Source: Pyxicephalus adspersus (taxonomy: Eukaryota; Chordata; Amphibia; Anura; Pyxicephalidae). From it: 64,000 nucleotides of DNA. The first letter of the stretch is position 1. Each line of letters starts with the position of its first letter. The stretch lies in assembly GCF_032062135.1 (NCBI RefSeq), contig NC_092858.1:122158296-122222295 (forward strand). The letters run 5' to 3'. Under the pieces are notes generated by a model. The model saw only the letters and a program-made list of their open reading frames with translations. It searched no databases and was not told the DNA's origin. Shown piece after piece: positions 57,732 through 64,000 of this stretch. Both the position numbers and the translations under genes were made by a program.

Positions 57732-58931
57732 CTGTAATAATAGTAATTCTATAAAGGTATATTGTTGGTCTTTTACATATTAATTCTTTAGTCTATGTGG
57801 ATATTTCCTTTGAAAAAAAGAACCGGAAAATGTTTTCATTTTAATTGTATGATGGTTAAACATTATCCTAATTGTGTTTTATATTTAAACGTTTTTTATC
57901 TTTTATTTTACTTTTGGAATTCAAATGCTGTTTGTTACTCATCCGCCAGACAAAGTATTAATAACAAGGTGAGCAGATTTAATGAAGGAGACAGGGTACC
58001 TATTAGTTATTCCAGCAGCACTAGCCTTCAAAGCTTTATGTTGAGTCTGTGGCTGGCAGCCGTTTGTATAAACACCGAGCAAACGTCTGATCACTAGCTG
58101 CTTATTTTAGCCTAAATAGCTGGCTGTCAAATCAGAGATACATTCATATGCTAAGCAGATGGTATTACTATATAATTCCAAGGCTATGTTGTATGCGTCT
58201 CAGGATTTGCCTGTATTTTAGCCAATAAACGAGTGTTAGCTTTGTAGAAGAGAACTCATCAGAAAACAATAAATTGCTTCCTAATACTAAAAAAAAGAAC
58301 TTCAATGCAAGAGAACCCATCAAATCTATTTATGTAAAATACTAAACATTTTCTCCAAAGTGCCACTATCCAAAGGACTAATAAAAAATGTTCTGGTAGT
58401 TATAAGGGGTTAATATTTGTGGTTACAGTATTCAGTATATCCTACTTATTTTTTTTCCTGCACATTTAATTAGATCAAATCAAAAATATATCTAGATATA
58501 ATAGGTAGAACTACCCAGTCCACATGGTGACAACACTGTTGAGCAATTTCACTGCAAAACAAACAGCACTGTCAGCCTTTTCCAGAAAATAGGAAAAACT
58601 ATCCATTGGCAGATTCAATGGGTGAAAAAACTATGTATGAGAGTAGTTATGTTATGTATTTCAGTGAGAACCAAATTGTTCTCCACGTTCATACCACTGC
58701 GCTACAACTGTGTGATCATACTTATCTTGAGTGAAAACCTAGCATGCATACAGTGGTCCCCATGTTGTTTAGTAATCTGCCATTGTGTATTGATGAACAA
58801 TTGTTTGGAACCGCCTGATGTGGTTTACTACCAAGGAGAGCACAACAAGCTATGGCTCATTCATCCTCCTCCCTCACCCTCTGCATAGAACACCATTGTA
58901 TGTACATCTGTCATCTGTTGTTCAACTGTCC

Positions 58932-58960
58932 CTGGAAACAATCAGGAAAGACTGTTTCCA
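58932..58960. repeat. Short hairpin, CTGGAAACAAT family (copy 3)
   Basis: CTGGAAACAATC and GACTGTTTCCA form an inverted repeat with one mismatch around AGGAAA. Together with the copies at 28697 and 32415 it defines a small dispersed family. Confidence 0.6.
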
Positions 58961-59079
58961 ACAAAAGCCATCTGATGTCTATATGACATCTGTACGGAGT
59001 TTTTTAGGCTGAATTCACCATCTAGCAAGGTAATGTCTACAGGAAACATGGCAGAGGTTCCTTGCAGGTTTGGGACTGC

Positions 59080-60082
59080 AAATATATAAATGAAAAGGAA
59101 GAAAAAAGACTGGGATTATGCTGCCAAAAATCTAATTTATATCCGGCATTGAAGTAAGAATGCCGATAAGTAGGTGAGTATACAATAAGTACAATTCAAT
59201 AGTGGGTACATACAGTACTGTAAAGAAGGCTTCCCCCTAGAAACTGACAAGAGGAAATGCCCTTGGTGCTAGACATAAGCCGTCTAAATATAGGTACTGA
59301 AGGAATCAGAATGGCGATTGTCTCAAGTCCGACGCTTTTCGCAGGTAGGCTTCCTCTGGGGTTGGATAGTGACCAATAATGCGACTGTATAAAAAAATAC
59401 AATACATTTTTCAATTATTAAACAAGAAATTATCGTAAAAATAATCATATCTAGATGTTCAACAATCAGCTGCGATATAAAAAGTGACTGTTTTGTGATT
59501 AATGTGACTGTGTAAAAAAGTACAATAAATTCTTCAATCATTATATAAAAAAAAAATCATCAGGTAATCATAACTAAATGTGCATCAATCAGCTGTTGCA
59601 AAAAAGTGACTGTTTTGTGATCAATGCGACTGTGTAATCAGGTAAAATACATTTTTCAATCATTATACAAAGGATTATTCATAACTAAATGTTCATTAAT
59701 CAGCTATACTATAAAAAGTGACTGTTTTGTGATCAATGCGACTGTATAACCAGATACAATACATTTTTCAATCATTATACAAGATATTATTCATAAAAGT
59801 GATCATACCTAGATGTTCATCAATCAGCTGTACTATAAAAAAGTGACTATTTTGTGATCAAGGGATTAAGTGTGTACTAGAGTAGTTTGATGGATGGTGG
59901 TAGTGCTATATTAACAATATAGCAAAGTGATTGAAATTTTAAATAATACTGAAAATGGTTGGAGAGTAGAGGTTGATCAACAAATAGTATAGGAAAATGA
60001 ATAGGAAATGAAAGGAAAATACCAATGAAATATTTGTAGGAACCACTAGAGGGTAATGTAAGGCATTCCCTCGCTGATACTA
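59080..60082. repeat. Dispersed repeat, forward copy (with minisatellite inside)
   Basis: The left part (59080-59191, with AGACTGGGATTATGCTGCCA and GGTGAGTATACAATAAGTA) and the right part (60022-60075, with GGAACCACTAGAGGGTAATG and GGCATTCCCTCGC) both recur inverted and in mirrored order at 63170-63280 and 62276-62329. The two parts are about 0.9 kb apart in both places, so one repeat family is present in opposite orientations. The family is unknown. Confidence 0.65.
59381..59862. repeat. Minisatellite, four units of about 112-125 bp
   Basis: The units begin at 59381, 59504, 59626 and 59738. Each has G(C/T)GACTGT(A/G)TAA, ATACATTTTTCAATCATTAT (or close), CTAGATGTTCA or CTAAATGTTCA, AATCAGCT and AAAGTGACTGTTTTGTGAT. 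The units differ by small indels and point changes. There is no coding frame and no spacer/direct-repeat pattern of a CRISPR array. Confidence 0.9.
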
Positions 60083-60179
60083 GCTGATAACCCGGAGTTG
60101 CCAAGGTACTTATTTATTGGAATCTTATATTATACAGGAAAAGGAATCTATTAAAGCTATAGTGATTTTCTTATCTTCC

Positions 60180-60605
60180 GTGTTGTTTCATTTTTTTGCC
60201 TTTGATTGCACTCGACGAATTGGCTTACGTTTTTCACGAAATTTGTAAAAGGGTCCATACATATATACATGCATGCAAATATACCTCTGGCATATACCAC
60301 AGCGCTTTAAAAGATCAGCGGTCTAATCACATGAGTCTGAGTCATATGTCTAGCAAGTTTGGTTGAAATGTGTTGATGCATTTCCTTAATGATGGTGGAA
60401 CATAGCAAGTTTGGTTGAAATGTCCCCATGCGTTTCATCCAAAAATAGCTCTGACATATAGCACAGTACTGTACAAAGAATGACTGGTGCACTCACATGA
60501 GTCTCAGTCACATGTAAGGAAAGTTAGGTTGAAATGTCTCCATGCGTTTTCGAGTGAAGGTGGAGCATACATACATACACACATACATCCAATTTTATAT
60601 ATATC
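60180..60605 (+). mobile_element. RTE-like LINE 3' end with internal duplication
   Basis: CTCTGGCATATACCACAG, TCACATGAGTCTGAGTCA and AGCAAGTTTGGTTGAAATGT recur about 160 bases later as CTCTGACATATAGCACAG, TCACATGAGTCTCAGTCA and AAAGTTAGGTTGAAATGT. A third partial copy (AGCAAGTTTGGTTGAAATGT near 60403) lies between. The end CATACATACATACACACATA, CATCC, then TTTTATATATATCGAT resembles the 3' ends of RTE-clade LINEs. No ORF remains. The classification is by resemblance only. Confidence 0.45.
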
Positions 60606-61359
60606 GATTATCGATAAATGGGTGACGTGCGTGCCTCAATGTTCTGGGGTACATTGAGATTATTGGTTGATTTGAGTAGCTTGATGGAATCCTTTAGGTA
60701 TGAGGGTAGTTTTACTACCCAAAGTCTTTAGTAAAAGTTTACCATTTTGCTTGCGTTTGTGGTAAGAGAATTTACTAAAGTTCTAAACTTTTTTGCTCTA
60801 GAACACATAGATGCGACATAGATGCCAAATTTCTACTCTGTGATCTAAATGAATCTTTAATCTTCAAGCAACTCAAAACTGGACTCAAAGATGTATTAGG
60901 TTGCAAACCGTTTATCCTTAACTACTGATTACATACACTACTTTAAACATACAGTACATCTTTCTCATTACAATGCATCTCTACCAAGCTTTAATAACCC
61001 GGTAAACATTTTCTAATAGGTCATGACATCTACTTAGCCCTCATAGGCAACTTGTTTTTCATTTGAACTCTCATAAATTCACCCATAATGTATTCTGAAC
61101 ATTATGACTGCAACATTTTATTAACAGCATTTAAATCCTGATGATTTGTTTTGAACATAACATTGTATCAATATGATATCATCTCATTCTGGTCTCATGT
61201 ACGTATTATATATTTACTTGTATATATCATTATTACTTTGTGTTTTGCACGTTGCATTAATTACCATTGAATTATTATGTAACAAATTTGCGTACCATCT
61301 ACACTGCATATATCCATTACCGGCATCACACCAACACACTGTAATCTTGCCTATACCAT
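60606..61359. other. AT-rich stretch, possibly the same LINE or a related repeat
   Basis: Nothing was recognised with confidence. It runs directly into the SINE tail at 61361, and sequence of similar character continues after the SINE at 61701, so the SINE probably inserted into one continuous piece. Confidence 0.35.
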
Positions 61360-61360
61360 A

Positions 61361-61700
61361 ATTATTATTATTATTATTATACAGTATTTATATAGTCCCA
61401 TCATATTACGCAGCGCTGTACAGAGTCCATAGTTGTGTCACTAACTGTCCCTCAAAGGAGCTCACAATCTAATGTCCCTACCATAGTCATATGTCATTAA
61501 TGTAGTCTAGGTCAATTTTAGGGGGAAGCCAATGAACCTAACTGCATGTTTTTGGGATGTGGGAGGAAACCGGAGTACCCGGAGGAAACCCACGCAGACA
61601 CGGGGAGAACCTGCAAACTCCATGCAGATAGTGTCCTGGCTGGGATTCGAACCTAGGACCTAGCGCTGCAAAGGCCAGAGTGCTAACCCCTGAGCCACCG
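61361..61700 (-). mobile_element. tRNA-derived SINE with readable A and B boxes
   Basis: Read on the minus strand: a tRNA-like head with an A box (TGGCTCAGGGGTTAGCAC, 61680-61697) and a B box (GGTTCGAATCC, 61643-61653), then GTTCTCCCCGTGTCTGCGTG, GGTTTCCTCCGGGTACTCCG, AAAACATGCAGTTAGGTT, GGGACATTAGATTGTGAGC, GTACAGCGCTGCGTAATATG and a (TAA)n tail. The tail is of L2 type, so mobilisation by an L2 LINE is likely. The boxes match the polymerase III consensus, so this copy could still be transcribed. Target duplications are unclear. Confidence 0.85.
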
Positions 61701-62275
61701 TATAATGACCACATCCTAAGATACCCAGTTACACCAGACTTTTATCCATATACACCTAACATTCATTCTGTAACATCTCCCTGTACTTCCCCCCCTCCCT
61801 CCTCCCAACCCCCAAACCCCATTCCCACCTAGAATTATTCTGCATAACACCATCCATCCTTCTCAAATCTCCTATTCTCGTCATATTTAACATCAGTATT
61901 CCACCTCTTAGTACCTCCTCCTTCCCTCCCTTGATGCCCGCCCTGGACTACTAGTGAGGGACCCAGAGTCCTAACTTAGGACACCTATTAGCTGTATGTC
62001 AAACGCCATGGCGGCAATCACTCCTCCGTTAACCTGCAGCTTTGCTGCGAATTGTTGAGCCACCCCTAATTCACATTGGGGGGGTCAATTAAGCTCCCAA
62101 TGTGGGCCTCTTGGAAGGGCAGATGTAATCTCCTCCCAAACATTACACATGCGTGGGTATCAACACCATTGTGTACTACTCAGTAAGGGTGGAAACAGCC
62201 TCCCATCACCCTACTACGCACAGGCCAACGCTAGTTTCGGCGCATGTCACGTATTCATTCATTATATCACATATA
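61701..62275. other. C-rich to mixed stretch, unassigned
   Basis: It contains CTTCCCCCCCTCCCTCCTCC near 61788 and blocks such as GCCATGGCGGCAATCACTCC. It may be repeat-derived, but no family was recognised and no frame is gene-like. Confidence 0.35.
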
Positions 62276-62389
62276 GCGAGGGAATGCCTTGCAATAGCCT
62301 CTAGTGGTTCCTACGAATATTTTATTTCTGACACTACCACTGCTAACTGTTTCCTCTCTGTCTCCTGTGGGATACTCAGGCATAAGTAA

Positions 62390-62480
62390 ATCCGAGTATA
62401 AGCTGAGGTACCTATTTTTAACTTGGAAAACAGGAAAACTTGATTGACTCGAGTATAGGCCGAGAGTGGGAAATGCTGCA
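62390..62480. repeat. CGAGTATAA-type repeat fragment
   Basis: CCGAGTATAAGCTGAGGTAC and TTGACTCGAGTATAGGCCGA are two direct occurrences of the family word about 60 bases apart. Worn relatives lie near 16580-16690 and 18651-18720. Confidence 0.5.
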
Positions 62481-62704
62481 GCTACTGGCAAGTTTCAATA
62501 TTCAAAAAAATACCAATAAAATTACATAATACGGCCATTACAGCCATAATACGGTAAACAAATACCATAGTGAGAATGTAGTGGTTAGGTAGGTATACTA
62601 CTTACCATACCTAACCACTAATTTTTTTTTTCTCCCAGGTGGTAAGATTCTGTCCGGAAAAAGTGGCTGAAAGTGGTACAAAGCGGTACTGCATTTAGCC
62701 ACTG

Positions 62705-62870
62705 TAGCCCCCCTAGTGTTCTAATTCTGTCCGTATTTCCACACAAAAAGCATTACATTTTTTTGCACAGAAACTTATTTTACATTGTAGGTCTATATTT
62801 CTTAGGCATACCTCACAGAAATATATCCAATTTTTAATAAATTTCATGATAAATTTTACAAAAATCTTTA

Positions 62871-62918
<48 letters not shown>

Positions 62919-63085
62919 CAAATATTTCATTGTATTAAACTTATTACAGCTATTTTGTATTGAATCCCAGCGGCTAAAGACAGAAGAAAAAAGACGTATC
63001 CGGAGCAGCTGCGGGGACCAGCAGGATGCCGGGGGACAACATGGCAACAAGGTATGTCGGGTTTTTCTTATGTTTTGTGCACTTT
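62705..63085. mobile_element. piggyBac-like non-autonomous element, left part
   Basis: GCCCCCCTAGTGTTCTAATT, CTGTCCGTATTTCCAC, TTGTAGGTCTATATTTCTTA, GGCATACCTCACA, an (AT)n array, TATTTTGTATTGAATCCCAG and GATGCCGGGGGACAACATGG align in order with the copy at 36186. The left TTAA is mutated and the right third is missing after about 63085. GC-rich code-like words at 63095-63160 belong to something else. Confidence 0.7.
62879..62914. repeat. (AT)18 array inside the piggyBac-like element
   Basis: A perfect 36-base array at the position equivalent to the array at 36390-36443. Confidence 0.95.
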
Positions 63086-63291
63086 TGAATTTTGGCGCCG
63101 CCTACCCTCGCAGGCTTTTGCAGCCAGCATATTTCCAGAAAAGCACTGGACGCGGCTGCCGGATTGAGCTACTTATTGTATACTCACCTACCTATTAGCA
63201 TTCTTACTGCTATGCCAAATATAAAATTGATTTTTTCCAGCATAATCCCAGTCTTTTTTCTTCCTTTCCATTGACATATGTATAAATATAC

Positions 63292-63294
<3 letters not shown>

Positions 63295-63324
<30 letters not shown>
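63295..63324. repeat. (TA)15 array on the left of a TIR element
   Basis: A perfect array running directly into the terminus CCGTATTTTCC. Confidence 0.95.
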
Positions 63325-63326
<2 letters not shown>

Positions 63327-63837
63327 GTATTTTCCGGTGTATAAGGCGACTGGGCGTATAAGACGACCCCCCACTCTAACCAATCATTTGGGGGTCGTGT
63401 TATATGCCCAGTATTGTACTGTTCCTTCTGCCTGTCAGATCTCACTATTGTGAGAGAACTGAGAGGCAGAAAGAACTGTACACTACTAGTTCTAAGTAAT
63501 GAATGGGCATGTTCCTTTAATGAATGGGCGTGTTCCAGTGAAGAGCCAATCCAGGCTCTCCACTGGAGAGCCAATCCAGGCTCACGTCCTGCTTTTCAGC
63601 TTACACGAGTCCTGCTGTGAAGCAAAGCGAGCCTGCCCAGGAGGACTCGTGTAAGCTGAAAAGCAGGAAGACAGAAGGAGGCACAGGAGGACTCGCAGGG
63701 ACGCCAGACCAGAGAGGGGACTCGCGGGGACACCGGACGCTGCAGGTAAGTACTGGTACCCGGCGTACAAGACGACCCCTGACTTTTTCATAGATTTTTC
63801 GGGGTTAAAAAGTCGTCTTGTACGCCAGAAAATACGG
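63325..63837. mobile_element. TA-flanked TIR element (CCGTATTTTCC termini)
   Basis: The left end CCGTATTTTCCGGTGTATAA and the inverted right end CCGTATTTTCTGGCGTACAA match at 22 of the first 26 bases. The element is bounded by TA on both sides (63323-63324 and 63838-63839), inside (TA)n arrays. A TA target site suggests, but does not prove, a Tc1/mariner-type mover. The interior is GC-richer, non-coding, with a 31-nt hairpin and twice-repeated AGAGCCAATCCAGGCTC. Overlapping frames of 60-135 codons across it are not protein-like. Confidence 0.75.
63587..63668. repeat. 31-nt inverted repeat inside the TIR element
   Basis: The arms at 63587-63617 and 63638-63668 match at 30 of 31 positions (left arm begins TCCTGCTTTTCAGCTTACAC), with a 20-nt loop. 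A transcript would form a stable hairpin. Confidence 0.9.
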
Positions 63838-63866
63838 TATATATATATATATATACATATATATAT
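63838..63866. repeat. (TA)n array on the right of the TIR element
   Basis: TA repeat with one ACAT interruption, continuing the array broken by the element. Confidence 0.9.
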
Positions 63867-64000
63867 GACAGTTAACAACACTGTTGCCACACTGTACCAC
63901 AAAACAGTGCATGCATCTGAACACATGCATTGGTCAAGTGCTCTGTGGTACATTTTTGCATGCATTGCAGAGTAGATTTTTTTACACAATGGCCTGTTTT
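63867..64000. other. Window end, nothing recognised
   Basis: Short stretch with ATGCAT-rich words. No feature recognised. Confidence 0.5.

Larger units (their letters stand above)
55216..59080. other. AT-rich stretch, no supported gene
   Basis: Poly-C-rich patches lie near 55542 and 55585. The exon-like frame at 57451-57731 and a complex segment at 57920-58215 are listed separately. The rest is ordinary AT-rich DNA. Confidence 0.4.
62276..63280. repeat. Dispersed repeat, inverted copy (interrupted by a piggyBac-like element)
   Basis: It mirrors 59080-60082: GCGAGGGAATGCC and CTCTAGTGGTTCCTACGAAT at 62276-62329, and TACTTATTGTATACTCACC plus AGCATAATCCCAGTCTTTTT at 63170-63280. Between them lie a CGAGTATAA-type repeat (62390-62480) and the piggyBac-like element. 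Confidence 0.6.

Noticed and set aside
59381..59862. Possible CRISPR-like array
   Set aside because: The units are continuous tandem repeats of about 120 bp without unique spacers, in eukaryotic DNA. It is a minisatellite.
61355..61710. Target-site duplication for the SINE
   Set aside because: CCATAAT on the left and GTATAAT on the right share only ATAAT next to a TAA tail, which is too ambiguous.
63582..63989. 135- and 128-codon minus-strand frames near the window end
   Set aside because: They run through (TA)n arrays (ICIYIYIY-type translation) and the TIR element.

Overview
The window looks like nuclear DNA from a vertebrate, most likely a neobatrachian frog. This rests on recognised repeat families, not on a gene. 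It holds an L2-type LINE tail ending in (TAA)n, a tRNA-derived SINE sharing the 'GTACAGCGCTGCG...CTATATAAATA' type of tail, a Tc1-like transposase remnant of the kind common in fish and frogs, and several fold-back MITE families that I associate with ranoid frogs (inference from memory). The DNA is strongly AT-rich. I see no supportable protein-coding gene, rRNA, snRNA, cellular tRNA, CRISPR array or operon. No open frame over about 60 codons looks like a cellular gene, and every frame with recognisable protein similarity belongs to a transposable element. A 902-base run of N (47608-48509) is an assembly gap. The window is best read as a large intron or intergenic desert.

Layout. 0-11 kb: AT-rich DNA with two TIR MITEs (2149, 3209), a fold-back MITE fragment (4008), a 5'-truncated L2 LINE (5206-5836) and a hAT-like fragment (10796). 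13-25 kb: a candidate 1.1-kb solo LTR (13375-14492), a decayed SINE (14985), a 215-bp tandem duplication (15700), a hAT-like fragment (18735), a solo LTR with perfect 5-bp target duplications inserted in a duplicated unit (22255-23028), and a truncated L1 LINE with a 14-bp target duplication (23579-24612). 25-36 kb: mostly plain AT-rich DNA, with an LTR remnant carrying a tRNA-Leu(UAA)-type primer binding site (31744-31982), fold-back MITEs (32798, 34992) and a TIR repeat (34279). 36-42 kb: a piggyBac-like element flanked by TTAA (36186-36764), an LTR-like block (37160), and a tandem duplication around a Ty3/gypsy RNase H and LTR fragment (38603-41520). 43-51 kb: two hAT-like families, two copies with 8-bp target duplications (45669, 46801), the gap, and a three-level nest (piggyBac-like, then hAT-like, then fold-back MITE) at 48510-49332. 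51-59 kb: AT-rich DNA with a Tc1 transposase pseudogene (54593-55215), stretches that read like conserved non-coding DNA, and one doubtful exon-like open frame (57451-57731). 59-64 kb: a four-unit minisatellite, an RTE-like LINE tail, a SINE with readable A and B boxes, a second piggyBac-like copy, and a TA-flanked TIR element set in (TA)n.

Nothing here works together as a pathway. The content is a record of successive transposon insertions, duplications and decay. The best-supported observations are target-site duplications and inverted repeats read directly from the sequence. Family names are by recognition only, with no database search. I found no convincing new biological system.
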